A stretch of DNA of 64,000 nucleotides from Motacilla alba alba (Eukaryota; Chordata; Aves; Passeriformes; Motacillidae). The notes under the pieces are model-generated. The model was given only the letters and a program-made list of their open reading frames with translations. It made no database searches and had not been told where the DNA came from. Made by a program: the position numbers and the translations under genes. The stretch lies in assembly GCF_015832195.1 (NCBI RefSeq), contig NC_052046.1:33570911-33634910 (forward strand), written 5' to 3'. Below are positions 35,431 through 47,923 of this stretch, piece after piece (positions within the stretch are counted from its first letter, which is position 1; the number at the start of each line of letters is the position of its first letter).

Positions 35431-36434
35431 ATATTCCAGTTTCCTTTTTCCATACAAAGTAGCTAGTGATGTGAACCTTATATTCAGCGTAGCTGAACCC
35501 TTCAATCTCTGAATCGGCTCAATTTTTTTGCCTCTATTTTCTCCCCATATCTTGTTATAGCAATGCTGACATATTTCAAATTGTTTTGAAATTGTTGTGG
35601 AAAATATTGATTCTGATTGGTTTTGTCAAACCAGTCTGGTTGGTGATTTTTTTAGCATTTCCTCTACTCAGACAATCACTTCAGATATTTCATGCAGCAT
35701 AATCAAGCACAACCATATTTCTAAATATATGCAGTGACATGACTGTTGACTTGTCTTGGGAAGTCCTTGTGAAATGAAGTGTTTGGTTGTCAATTTTCCA
35801 TAGGAAGTTATTGAGCAGCTTTTATCTAGAATAAATTTTGCTTGCCAATTTCTTTGTTTGCTGAATTCTCTGGCTAGGTCAGTTACTCTCTGAGTGCTTA
35901 CTAAGTGACCTGTCCTGAAAGCAGAAGGCATACCAGGCACTCTTTTTTCCTCTGTGCTCTTCCATTGCCAAATCTGGCAACATAAGTAGTAGTTAAAGGA
36001 CGGCAGCAAATAACCAAATATAACTTAAAAAAGAAAAGTAAAAGCCACCAGTTTTTTAACCATGTTTTTTGCCTATAGATTCAGTATCTCTTTTTCATAA
36101 AATTAAAATACAAAAATAAATGTTCTACGTGCTCAGAAAATTAATGAAACTCTGCTTGGACCTCCTGCTGAGAAAGCTTGTTAGAACTGGTGCATTGGAC
36201 TCTGTCAGGTAGTGGCCAAATGCATTTCAGCTCTTGGGAATTTGCTATTTTAACAGGAGGTTTCATCATAGTTGGATATATGCTGGACTGTTTTCTTGAA
36301 AAAAATCTGTGTTTTCAGGTTTTCTGGTGCTTGTTCATTTTCTGTTCTGTCTCAAGCCTTGTTGCACGCTGAATTCTAATTCTGTTGAATCAGCTGAAAT
36401 GAATAAGGAAGTCAACACTTTTTTAGGCAAACAA

Positions 36435-36494
36435 ATTTATTTATCTATTTAATGATTTATTTATTTATGTATTTATTTAGTTTTTTTATTTTAA
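36435..36494. repeat. TTTA-rich imperfect tetranucleotide repeat
   Basis: TTTA units with several substitutions, ending in T7ATTTTA. A typical decayed microsatellite. Confidence 0.85.
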
Positions 36495-38799
36495 GCAAGA
36501 TGAGCAATACTCCAGGCTTTTATAGTCTGTCAGTCTGGAACTATTAACTCAGTGTATTTGTAAGTCTACACTGAGGCTGCACCTTCCTTGAAGGCTTTTT
36601 TATATAATTTATTTTAACAAACAATTTATCACAGTTTACTATTAATTATTAGAAATATCTGTCTTTTACATTAATTTGCTTGCTTTGCCTAATAAGGGAC
36701 ATCTGATTATTTGTTGTATCAGGAACACAGGTAATAGACAGAAGAGTGTCACTGAGCATGAGAGACCTGCAAAGATTCCTGCTGAGGGAATTGAGGACAA
36801 CTGTAGCCTTACATTAACAGAATATTAATTACCAAATAACAGTGTTTTGCCAGGAGCAGAGATGGGTTTTTTCCTCTCAGTGTTTGAAAATTTTATTCTG
36901 TATTAAAGGAGTTTGCAAATATGGTTGAAGACGCTCTATCTGATTAATCTTTTGTGGACACTTAAAACTCTCTACCAGGAAAAGAAATCCTAAACTTGCA
37001 GGTATCATTAATGTAATGTTTTGCAGTAGAATGATGTGACAAGAGAAGAGGAAAATGGATCTTTTATACTAAGAGTCTTACATTAATTTTGCTTCTTATT
37101 GTTTATAGGAAGTTACAGGGTTATGGTCACCAAAACAAGGACTTTATGCATGGTTTATGAGGACTGTTGTGGCTATAGAAAATTAAAGAGTAAGCCATAA
37201 AATGTAGGTGTCCTCCCTATTTACAAGAGAGTTTTGCCTTAGGTAGAAAGATGTACCCAGCTTCCATTCTAGTCAGTTCTTCCCCGAATGGTGCAATAAG
37301 TCAGCTTTCTTCTTTTCCTGGAGCAGGTCTGCACAGTACAAACAAAAATTTTGATTAAACTATGTTTGTGCATCCGTAAACATCACCCCATGTCCACACC
37401 AAAGGACACTACCTTGATGCTTCCCTACAAAAATACAAAAAGTGAAAAAAGATTAAAAGTAAGTCACCAATATCTCTTGTTCTGTAGATGTGTATATTTT
37501 GTAAAAGACAGCAACACTTCAAAATAATTTCCTCATCTTCTAATTTTAACTGTCTGATGAGATACCTGATGACTTTGTCAGCAACATTCAATATTTGATG
37601 CTTGAAATTTGAAAATGTTTATTTTTCAAAACCTCCATAAGTACAGAACTTCTTTGCATTTCTTTGTGTTTGCTGTTAAATTGGATGTTGGGATGCCTGT
37701 GGCATGCGCTCAACATTTTAGGTCAAGAAGAACATTACCACCTTCTGACTATAGTAATAGGTAGCTATTCAGAATATCTGTAATTTCCATTAGCCTACCA
37801 GCTGCCCACAAGGGCCGTTGGACCATATCCTTTGTTCTCATGCATGCTTAAAACTGTGATTGAGGAACTTTCTTTGCAATGAGTGTTCATTCTTCAGGTG
37901 TCTGCCCTAACTGAACATTTTAACTTAAAAGATCTTCTTGGCATGGTCAGAACCAATGAAATATTGTTTGCTTCTACATAAAAGGTATTTCTAACTAGTG
38001 TTCTTTTTGTATGGAGCTGTTCTGTATTGAGCACTTCCCTAATTACCTTTCATTTATGTTAATAGCAGAAATGTATTTAATGTGTTCCAGAACTGGCAGT
38101 TAGAAATAAACCTGCCTCTGGTCCATCTTCCTCTCTTCCAGACATCCTTTGTGTCCAAGTGTACAGTTGTGCTCTAACAAACTTTATTTATGCAATATTT
38201 AGCAATTTATTTATCAATACTACAGGTATCTATGCATTTTGGCTCTGATGAGTCTTTTAACTGATTCCTGCTTCTAATCATATTTTTCAGAGTTCATTTA
38301 CTTAAAATTCAGAAATCATTCTAAACCTGGGTTCTGGCTGTTTGCTTTATTGTCAGATATGAGCTTCTGTACAGACAATAACTGGCTGCAGTTTGTCAAA
38401 ACTTCTTAGGCAACAAGAATGGAAGACAAGTAGAAATATATAAGTGGTTTCAAAACTATGACAAAATAAAGTATTTGGCCCAAATAAAAATCTTGGATTC
38501 TGTGAAAAAAAAAAAAATTAAGCTGGATAATTTTGTGAAAAGCTTTGCATCTTATCATGGTTTGAGAACAGAAACCATGAGCCAGTGACACAAAAAATGC
38601 ATTCTAGTCATGGCCTTTATGCCTTGGTACAGCTTTATAAAGGTATGATCTGGTTCTCACTGTTTCTTTTTATTTCTCAAGTGCACAGAGAATCTGCCGG
38701 GGTCTTGGTGATGTCAAGGTGAACTTCTCACACTTTGGGAAAAAAAATAAAGAAACTGCTATTGTTTGAGTTGAAAGGGCAAAGACATAGCTGAAAACT

Positions 38800-39190
38800 C
38801 TAGACCTTGGTTTTATGCTGAGACTTTCTGTTCCACAAAATCTTTAATTGCTATGATTGAAAGATTTGCCTGTGGTGCAGCATTTGATTGCTCATTCCTG
38901 GTGGAGGCCCACGGCCACCAGCTTGGAGGTAAAGGGGGCCACTGAGCCCTGGTAAACTGAGAGATACATGAACCTCTGGACCTCATGAAAGACTTAAGCA
39001 GACAGTGCACTGTGGTACAGAGACATCTCAGTGGTGCGCATTGAGCTAGTGTTGTAATGGGGGATAGAACAGCTGCAGTGGTCCTGTCTGGTGTTAGTAT
39101 TCTCATAGAGGAACAGTACTTCACTGGATCTGTATTCACTGTCCTTGTTGTCGCTTTTTGCTATACATATGCAGGACTTCCATCTCACTT
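38800..39190 (-). pseudogene. Coding-like patch, minus strand, unidentified (possible old pseudogene or exon relic)
   Basis: A stretch distinctly richer in G+C and CpG than its flanks. On the minus strand one frame from 39188 reads 64 residues, including SEVLFLYENTNTRQDHC and RTTEMSLYHSALSA. It meets one TAA (38994-38996) and continues in the same frame as VFHEVQRFMYLSVYQGSVAP to a TGA near 38900. A second minus frame (39139-38813) is open for 108 codons over the same DNA. I do not recognise the protein. No splice sites or poly-A were found that decide between a processed pseudogene, an exon relic and chance. Confidence 0.2.
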
Positions 39191-39780
39191 CTTATCCCAC
39201 CACTTTTATTGGTCAAAAGTTTAAAGTCTTTCAATATCCTTTGACTCCACATGGGTGATTAGAAAATCTTTGCATGTTGTTGCAACTTAGAGGGCTGCTG
39301 TCGTGTGTTTTTCATCCTGTGCTTTGCTGTGAAGGAAGTAAGCAGAAAATTACACGCATTTAAGAAGAGAATTTCACATTTCTATGTATCATATTGTGAA
39401 CTCAGTAGCATACCAGTTTAATAATTAACGACAGAACTTTGAACACAAATATTGTAAACTCTTCAGCTTTTGATAATGTCTCATTTTTATTGACTGGAAG
39501 AAGTGTAGAAACAAATATCTGCTTAACATCATTTGTGATGAATATTGTTGTTGAGGAATCTTTTGCTTTTCTGAAACGTCACTTTTCACTGTTTATTGCT
39601 GCCTTTCCTCTTTGTAAGTTTCTGAAATCTGTCATTGTCCTACAGACTCTTTTATTTCTAATATATAATTTCTTATGCATTTTTCTGGAAGGATTTTTTG
39701 GGGCTTTTTGTTAAGTTTTGTCGAGCCTAATTCATTTTCTATGTGACTAATTTGAACTGGCTTTGTTTTCATGAGCTTTC

Positions 39781-39815
39781 AAGTATGTCTTGTGTACAAG
39801 ACACAAGACATACTT
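39781..39815. repeat. Perfect hairpin, 15-base arms, 5-base loop
   Basis: AAGTATGTCTTGTGT (39781-39795), loop ACAAG, then the exact reverse complement (39801-39815). This is the longest fully perfect hairpin with a short loop that I found here. There is no flanking element or terminal repeat. Confidence 0.95.
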
Positions 39816-40507
39816 ATAGCTGAATGTTTTTACTGTATTGCTTTTGTTTTGCTTTTTGGTGGTTTTTAGTTGTTGCTATTTTTTCCAGAAGGACCTTTCC
39901 CCACTGGGATTTCATGCCTGTATGGTTAAGCAGCTTAATCCTATTTCAGAGAGTCTAAATTTCTCAATTTTTGCTCCAGGATGTTCTTGGTTGGGTTTCT
40001 TGTCTGAAGTTTAGGGCAACACTTCTTGTTTTCAATATTTCCTTGTAAAAGAAAGATTAGGCAGGATGTGGCCAGTATTACTTAATGGGTGATCTGCAGA
40101 TCACTTGGTCTTCTTCCTTCTCTCTAATAATAGCAATGGCTCTTGTACACTACAGAGCTAGTTACTCTGAGCAGACAAGCACTGATATAGATTCTTTAAA
40201 AAAATTTAGTGAGTTAGGACAGAATTATCTCTCAGGTCAGAGTGGTAGGGACTGTGTGAGCAGAGAAGAGGACTATGCAATTATTTACTGCCTTGCTATG
40301 TGTTACGGAACACGAGTGTTTTTAATGTATGGGGAAACTTTTGGGGCTTTAATGTTGGAAAAGGTATTGAGTGGGCTTTTCTGAAGTAAATTGTCTGTTG
40401 CATGGTGGTGCCTATTCTAGTTCTGTGGATCTGATCTAAAGGTGAAATTTGACCAGGTCTGAGCTATAATACAAGTTTTATTTATCACCTCCTTTTTTCA
40501 CATTTAT

Positions 40508-40556
40508 AGGTATAATCTGGAGGTTTTACATAATCTGGAGATTACCAGTTATACCT
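40508..40556. repeat. Inverted repeat enclosing a direct repeat
   Basis: AGGTATAA (40508-40515) pairs with TTATACCT (40549-40556). Inside, ATAATCTGGAG occurs at 40512-40522 and again at 40530-40540. Confidence 0.8.
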
Positions 40557-40849
40557 CTAATAACTGTAATATTTTTGAAGACTTTGTCATCTTTTTATTC
40601 AGTAAAGGATCTGGTTACCCATCATTGTGATATCAATTACATAACAATCACGACACTTTGATGGATAATTCTATTATGATTCAACTATCTATATTGGCAG
40701 CGTAGTATCACTGAAATGTTTCTGATTATCCCCTACATTTCTGTTTTTGATGGCCATGAAAAATGTAATTTGTGTGTTTTGCAAGTGAATGTATTTTATC
40801 CCTTTTCTTTTTTACACTGTCTGCATTGTTCAGCCAATATGCTTGAAAT

Positions 40850-41350
40850 GGGAATTTATGTTCACAGACTGTAAGCATGAAACATCACTACAATCCATAA
40901 TAAGGCCATTAGTATTCTGCTCATGCAAGCCACTGTAAGTACAATTTTCAGTGGCCTAATGTAACAGGTAATCATAAATTAGTATTTGCTTTAAAACAAC
41001 ACCAGATTATGCAGACTGCATGCTTAAGAAGAATGACTCAGTAAGTAGTGCAGCTCTGTAATGAAGTGGGAGCTCATTAAACAGATGCTATCTACTTCAC
41101 TGATCTACATAAACGGCAAACAAACCAAATGGAAATGTTTCAGCAGAACACTGCAGTCAACCAGAACAAGTTCAGGTTCATTTACTGTGGCACTGTCTAT
41201 AGGAATTAGTCACAGCAATAATTGAATAGTTGCTTGCTAATTTATCATTTTACATTTGTTATTGAATTTGCATAATGTGTTGATTTTTTTATGAAATGCC
41301 CTCATCTGTGTTTACAAAACCAGAACACAGTGGGTAATTTTAAGATTCAT
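40850..41350. other. Possible conserved non-coding element (unverified)
   Basis: Non-repetitive sequence with words typical of vertebrate enhancers, such as CATTAGTATTCTGCTCATGC-like homeodomain/POU sequence near 40908 and AATTTGCATAA near 41266 (an octamer-like ATTTGCAT). No open frame of interest. Its status depends on conservation that I cannot test. Confidence 0.22.
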
Positions 41351-42764
41351 CACATTGGCAGTGTTCAATGTTCATTGCTTGTACTGGTTTTTTTTAATTG
41401 TCTTTATTTTTTTTTTTCCGGTTTGTGTGTTACATCACAGCACATGCACACTTGTAACTCATATTTATGAAATTGAAACATTCACTTTTTTTATGGATCA
41501 TAGGTAGAGGCATGCAGACAGGAGCAATGACTAGGCATTCAGTATTTCTGGTGTAATGCAGAAGAAATGATATAAGATGTTTTCCCAGTAGGTGGAATAG
41601 CCAGAAATAACAGTCCTTTATAACTGAACTCTATGAGTAATTTGAAAGATCACTACTACTTTTGCAGTGTGTTACCTGTAGGATGTTTTGCAGACTTTAG
41701 AGGCTTTATAGCTGCTTAGGAGGAACAGCACTGTATAAGACCGTTATACAATTATGTTTGAGAGGAATAAAATGTAAAAAACCTAAATGACTTGAATCTA
41801 AAAAATAATTTTGACATAGTTTCTGATATGCATTAATTGTAGGTTTACACAGTATGAGTGAAACATAGCTGATAAAACAGACCTAAATGGGTTACAACTT
41901 GGTTTTGGGTTATATATAGTTTTTTATGCGGTGATATTTTCTATTAGATGGTGTTTTCTGGTAAGTGCTGATGCAGTGTGGTGCTATTCAATGATACGGC
42001 ATCCAGCAGAATCAATTTTTAGTGTTGTCAGACTCTTTCAGGATCTTTTTTATTATTTTAATGCTTTGTCTTTTCCTTATAGCTCTTAATTTCTAGGGGA
42101 ACTATGATCCTGCAGAAAACATCATTTGAATTCTGACATGCTCCAAGTTTTTTGTCCTCTGCAAAAGCTCTTAACATTGTGAACACTTGTAAAAAATTGC
42201 TATTTTACAAGTAGCCAAAGATACTGCTCGTGACATGTATGCAGACTGTGCTTGAAGTACTTGTAGTTTTCTTTGTGCAAATGTATCATATGCAGAGTAC
42301 TAGTCACCAAGAATACGTGGAGGAGCTCACTGATGCTGAGGAAAAAGAGAAAAAATCCCAAACCACTAGCATTTGACTTAAATAAATATTAAGGAAAAAC
42401 ATGTATTTGGGAATCACCTTTCATCAGGAATGGTTAGATTTCTTTCAGAAAACAAACCTCACACACTTGCTACTGACAAAGTGTGTCATCAAATGAAAAA
42501 ACCCTTCTGTTAAATTCAAAAAAATTTCACTTCACCTTTTCAATATGTTCATTCATGTGTTCCACAGAAATTGTGGACTTAACAGACCTCTAAATTTGTA
42601 GCTAGCCCTCTTCAATAACCTGCAGTGTTAAACAATAATTCTGCTGAGATAAGCAGTTAGATGTAACACATTCTTGAACACAGACCAAAGAAATCTAGCA
42701 CCAACAAGTAATATCAATATTGTAGTCACTCTGCGCTAATCTACTGAAAATTTGTTTGGATATG

Positions 42765-42794
42765 TTTTTTAAACACTTGTTTTTTAAACACTTG
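42765..42794. repeat. Perfect 15-base tandem duplication
   Basis: TTTTTTAAACACTTG occurs at 42765-42779 and immediately again at 42780-42794. A recent local duplication, 35 bases upstream of a CR1 3' end. Confidence 0.95.
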
Positions 42795-42829
42795 TAAATT
42801 ATTCAGTTCTCTTGAGATTTATCTGGGTT

Positions 42830-43632
42830 CACAGAATCACAGGTCAGGTTAGAAGGGACCACAGTGGGTCATCTAGCCCAACCATCCATTCCACCGAGAC
42901 CCTGCCAGAGCACATTGCATGGGATTGTGTCCACCTGGACATGCAGTCTCACCGGAGACTCCACAGCCTTTCTGGGCAATCTGTTCCAGTGTGCAGTCAC
43001 ATTCTCATAGGGAAGAAGTTCTTCCTCATCTTCAGGTGGAAGTTCCTGTGCATCAGTGTCTGTCTGTTGCCCCTTGTCCTTGCTTGGCGCCACCGAGAAA
43101 AGCCTGTATCCATTCTCTTGACACCTTCCCTTCAGATACTCATTGACATTGGTGAGGCCCATCTTAGTTATCTCTTCTTGAGGCTCAACAGGCCCAGCTC
43201 CCTCAGCTTATCCTCGTAAGAGAGATGTTCCAGACTCTCAATCAACTTAGTAACTCCCTATGGGACCTGCTCCAGGAGCTCTATGCCTGTTGTGTGCTGA
43301 GGTGCCCAGAACTGGACGCAGCATTCCAGGTGAAGCTTCACCAGCACTGAGAGGCAGGATCACCTCCCATGACCTGCTGGCAACGTCCTTACAAATGCAG
43401 TCCTGGATACCCTGGGCCTGCTTGGCTACAAGGACACATTGCTGGCTCACAGACCCCCAGGTCCTTCTGCAGAGAGCTGGTCTCCAGCAGGTCACCCCCC
43501 AGCCTGTACCAGTGCCTGGGCTTGTTCCTCCCCAGGTGCAGAACCCTGCATTTGCCCTTGTTGGTTTTCAGGAAGTTTACCTCTCCAAACTCAGGTCCCT
43601 CTGAAAGGCCACACTCTGAGGTATTAGCCATT
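42830..43632 (-). mobile_element. CR1 LINE, minus strand, 3' end plus post-RT and RT end, 5' truncated
   Basis: Begins with CACAGAATCACAGGTCAGGT and AGAAGGGACCACAG, a CR1 3' untranslated type distinct from the other copies here. On the minus strand, 43646 to 43389 keeps an open frame with KGKCRVLHLGRNKPRHWYRL and GDLLETSSLQKDLGV, the conserved segment after the RT core. The post-RT cysteine-poor region reads through toward the 3' end with GAPSTQQA-like and LRELGLLSL-like segments. Homology stops around GGTATTAGCC, about 800 bases from the 3' end. It is better preserved than the copy at 13145-15848, hence probably younger, but it is interrupted by stops. Confidence 0.95.
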
Positions 43633-43863
43633 GTGAGTTTATTCACAGGGATGTTTTAGCTTTCTTTTTCCTGCCATCAATTAAAGTAACTAGAATTTTA
43701 GTTTATAAATACATGATTACATGAAAACATTCATATTCCATGTATGTGAAATGTCTAAGTAACTGAAATATATCAGGAGTATCGAACTGTTAAAGGAGAA
43801 CCTTGCAGTCAATACACCTGTCAATCAGACTGTGGGACACAAATTAAAAAGTATTCCATGCCA

Positions 43864-43910
43864 AAGCTGTGTAAGTCCTTTCCAGCTTATGGAAAGGGCT
43901 TATACAGCTT
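43864..43910. repeat. Hairpin, 20-base stem with two wobble pairs, 7-base loop
   Basis: AAGCTGTGTAAGTCCTTTCC (43864-43883), loop AGCTTAT, then GGAAAGGGCTTATACAGCTT (43891-43910). All twenty positions pair, two of them as G:U-type wobbles when read as RNA. It starts about 230 bases beyond the CR1 at 42830-43632 and is not part of it. Confidence 0.92.
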
Positions 43911-46871
43911 AGTACACCAATACATCATAAAAAAGCAAGAGAGCTGGAAACTCAAACTCAGTTCATTCCCACTTATTAATCTAGTTTATTTAGAGTATTT
44001 TAAAAATAGGTTGTCAAGTTTTCATGCTGTTTTGATGTTTTTCCAGCATTTCCTCGATGAAGTGGATGACAGCTCCATCAAACTATTCATAGTCTTGCAC
44101 CTATTAGTATGTATAAACAGTTCTGCACTTCATGAAGATCTAGGACACAACTGTATTGCATTTCAACACTTTATATTAACATTCAGTTTCACACTGCAAT
44201 TTTACACAAGGATGATGAGCATTTATTGGCACTAGTTGAATTTGTCCTTTTTCTGACATAAAAAAAGCTTCTGGTTACATCATTATCCTGTATAGTTAAG
44301 TTCAATCCACAAAAGTAGCACCTCATTAAGAAGGGGATAAGATTTATCTGTGAAGATACTGTTTGAAGAGAAGCACAAAGAAATACAGGTTGAAGAAACT
44401 GTCTTTGGTACTGTCACAGTACCTTGATATTAAATTTGTAGGATCTTCCCCCCTTCTTTTGTTAGATCCGCCACTGTTCCTGTCTCTGGGAATATATAAA
44501 ATAAACTGACTCAGCTAAATATATCCACTAATTTTTGACAAGTAGGGCTTAGTAAGTCTACTTCTGAATTTTTTTTCCTACATTGAGTCTCTTCTTCTTA
44601 AAGTTTTCCACTCACCCCTGAGGATGGCTTGTACCTCTGCCTTTCATCTCTTCCCAGCTGACTAGAACAGTGTTAGCACAAGCTCAAGGGACCAGACATT
44701 TTGTCTTGCTGAAGGTCTATGCCCATCATCAGGAACAAGAATGATGTACAGGTGCAAGAGGGCGTTTCTATGAAGTCCACTTGTGAATCACCAGTTTCCC
44801 TTTTGGAGAAGGTAGCATAATGTCTATTTTCTCCTTGGTTTTCTTCTGTTACTTGTCCCTTATTTTCTAATCAACCTCTATAGTTATTCAGAATTTTCAT
44901 CTGGGGCATATATTTTGATATGCTTTTCTTTTGGTGTTCATTTATAGCTTTCCAATGCACCAAGAAAACTGCATCCATAACATAGCCTATAATGTAGATC
45001 ATTACGTATGTGCAGGTCCCTTTAAATAGATTAATAGCTCTGGTGGAATGGTGATCCCAGAACTTTGATGCTGCTTTGTTAACCACCTTTTCAGTGGAAA
45101 TTGTGTTAAATAAAGTGTTGATTGGTAATTTCAGAGAAGTATTGGATCAATCACAACAAAAATCTGACATATATGACATTATGAGTTCTTTCTCTGCTCT
45201 TTGTAGTTTTCTTGATCTTAAGCTCTCTGCAGTCTTAAGGCCATCATGTATTTGTGTTTACAAAATTTAACTCTACTCCTGGACATAATTAGCTTCTCTT
45301 CTCTCTTGCAAATTCTGTTTAAATTCTCTCCTTCTACACATACCAGTATCTACCACCTGAATTTTGCCTGCATTGCATTTTTGTGCTTGTCATAGACATC
45401 TGCAAGAGAATGAACAAACCTAATATCTCTTTGGGAAAATATTAATTTAAAATATTTACCTGGTTAAATATACAAGCTCATGAGATAAGCCAACTAAGAG
45501 ATTCCAAACTGAAATACTTTTCCAGATGTTTTCTCTCATCCCAAGTGAGAGAGTATAGAGGCAGATCACCTTTTTGATAGGTGCATTATCTGCAGATGCT
45601 TCTGGGTCAAGCTTTGTGGAACAATGACTGTTTGATGTGTGCTGCATGTTCTGCAGCAATTCAACCTTGAAATATGCAGTTCAGGTTTACCACTGAGGAT
45701 ATATGATCCTCAAGCACGTATGCAGTCATTCAGAGCATGTGTCTAACTTTGAGCAAGAGAATGGTTTCTGCAGTGTTTGAAAAATATCACAACAGACAGA
45801 AAATGTGTGCTGTTCACTAAGTTATTATCAGCTTAACCTCATTGTTAGCATAAATGAGAGTGAATCTGAGTCTTATGACAATGACCATAACTAAGGTTAC
45901 ACTTTTATTAAAGGCAGAGAATGAGAAGTATCTGCTCTTTGGAAGTAACTATCCATTTCCTTCTGTGACAGCCAACTACTGTGGAAATTGGATATACACC
46001 ACAGGCTAATGAGCTGTGTGTCAGAAGGTGAACAAAGAAATCACTAAAATTGGGTGGGGAGAGGAAGAGCTCTCTTATACTCATGCTTTTCAGAAAACAG
46101 GAGAAAAAGTGAAATTTCAGACAGGAGGGAGATGTCACAAAAGATAAAGGGATTGATTTTGGGGTGTTGGTCTGTAAGCCACTGGAGAAAAAAGAAACAG
46201 ATTATTAGATTACAAGGGTGTAACAAGAATAGGTACAGGTTAGGTGACCTGGTATTTGTGTAAATTATGCTTGTGACAGCCAAAATCAAAGGCTGGAAGA
46301 GGACAGCAGATTTTTTTTCTTAAAGAGCTGTCTGTAATTACTACAAACTGAAAAATTGGGCAAGTGCAAGGTTAAGCTAATCATGACCAAGATATGGTGA
46401 CCTGTTTTGATCTAGGTATGAACCATATTTGTAAAGCAGCGAAGATTTATGAATCTCTTAGTACCAGAAGTGAAGTTTTTGTATGTCCTCCTTTTCCATT
46501 CCTTGATGCTGTTAAATTATTCATGTCACTGCTACTAACTCTCTGTGAAGAGATTTGAGCCTGGGTCACACAGAAAAATGATCCAGAGGACTTCTCAGAG
46601 TGTTTTACCTGCATTTTAACTGGCTAAACATAACTTTTAAATGATTAAAGAGTTTGTCTGTCAAAATATATTTTTAGAGAAAGAGTGTGCTTTTACAGAG
46701 TTTCCCTCTTTTTCATCCTTCTCTGATTTTAAGTTTTCAGTAGCCAATTAATTTTTTAATTTTCCATCCAAAGACTCATTAGTTTTTTTGAACATATTCT
46801 CTCCCCTCTTTCCTCACACTAAAAATGCTAGTCTGGGTACATCCAGCTGAATTTTGGCATAATAGTTTTAT

Positions 46872-46906
<35 letters not shown>

Positions 46907-46907
46907 A
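46872..46907. repeat. (AAC)11 trinucleotide microsatellite
   Basis: Eleven uninterrupted AAC units followed by AAAA. Likely length-polymorphic. Confidence 0.97.
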
Positions 46908-47141
46908 AGACCAAACAGTGTGTGGTGCTTATTTATACTTTGCTCTCACTGTATTTGGTTTGTGTGCATGGGAAAGCCTAGATTTTTTGAAGTTTAGGTG
47001 TGGTCATGGGACACAAGGAGAGATTTCAAGAGCAACTGTAATGGTTTCCCCTGTCCAAGTATCACAGACTGAGAAAACCTCTTCTGGCCAATTTGCTTCT
47101 TTTAATATTTCAAATAGGTGTGCTTCAAACTTGAATAGAGT

Positions 47142-47170
47142 GGGTCTGGGGGGGGGGGGGGGGGAGGGGG
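47142..47170 (+). repeat. G-rich run (GGG...G17-A-G5), potential G-quadruplex
   Basis: GGGTCT precedes seventeen consecutive G (47148-47164), one A and five G. Such a run can fold as a quadruplex and is prone to length error in sequencing, so the true length is uncertain. Confidence 0.95.
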
Positions 47171-47180
47171 TATTAAAGCT

Positions 47181-47226
47181 GAAAACACAGGAAAACACTG
47201 TTTCTGGGAAAACACTGTATTTCTGA
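47181..47226. repeat. Degenerate tandem repeat, GAAAACACTG-TTTCTG unit
   Basis: A partial unit (47181-47190), then 47191-47207 and 47208-47226, differ by one small insertion and a final base. It directly follows the G-rich run. Confidence 0.8.
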
Positions 47227-47923
47227 GAAAAAACCAAGGAAGAATTACAGAACATGACCAAGACTAAGGCTGAAAAAAAAAGAGATAGCCTTTAAAAAAG
47301 AAGAAGGAATTTAGCGCTATTTCACCATCAATCTCTGGTGTGTGCATACAGCAGAGAGCAGAAGAAATGTATGATGAAACTTAATGTTCCTCTGCTGCTT
47401 TTTTTTTCAAAAATAACAAACAAGCAAACCAACCTGAATTTTGTTAAAAGGGTCAAAGAATAATTAGGTGTTGCAGATACCCTGAGACATTATTAATTTA
47501 CAGATTTGTCTACAATTTTGAGCTGAGAATAATGGATGTAAATACACAAGTAAGGAGAATATGCACATGTTCCAGACCTTGTACATCATGTGAAACCCCA
47601 GTCATACTTAGTTTTTGCTATGCTCAATTGTGTGCCTTCTCAATTTGGGGTACAAGCAGTACTGTGACACTCAGAGAAGTGCTGGTTCTCTTTATTATAT
47701 CCCCTAGTCAGTGTTTTATCTGATCAGTTTTATGTGTCTGAAGAAGAATTTTCAGAAGTTATCTCAAGTACAGATGATATTTTTATGTGAGAAACAGAAA
47801 AGCTTGTTTTTGGCAGACAGGAGGGAAGCAAGAATAAATTGCCTCAGGTTTGTCCCCAGTGTGTTAAATTGCTAGAGAGATGAAGAAAATGACAAGAACA
47901 AAAATTACAAGAGCTGTACTTAC

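Larger units (their letters stand above)
32813..42829. other. Unique non-coding DNA with several hairpins and conserved-looking blocks
   Basis: Ten kilobases without a recognised gene or retroposon. Described separately: candidate conserved blocks at 33600-34340 and 40850-41350, a hairpin cluster at 35361-35430, a TTTA-rich tract at 36435-36494, a coding-like minus-strand patch at 38800-39190, a 15-base-arm hairpin at 39781-39815, a small repeat/hairpin at 40508-40556 and a 15-base tandem duplication at 42765-42794. Confidence 0.55.

Noticed and set aside
43858..44235. Open plus frame of 125 codons
   Set aside because: It begins on the 43864-43910 hairpin, has no family motif or CpG/codon signature, and no donor site follows the possible TTTTTCCAG acceptor. 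Chance openness in AT-rich DNA is sufficient.
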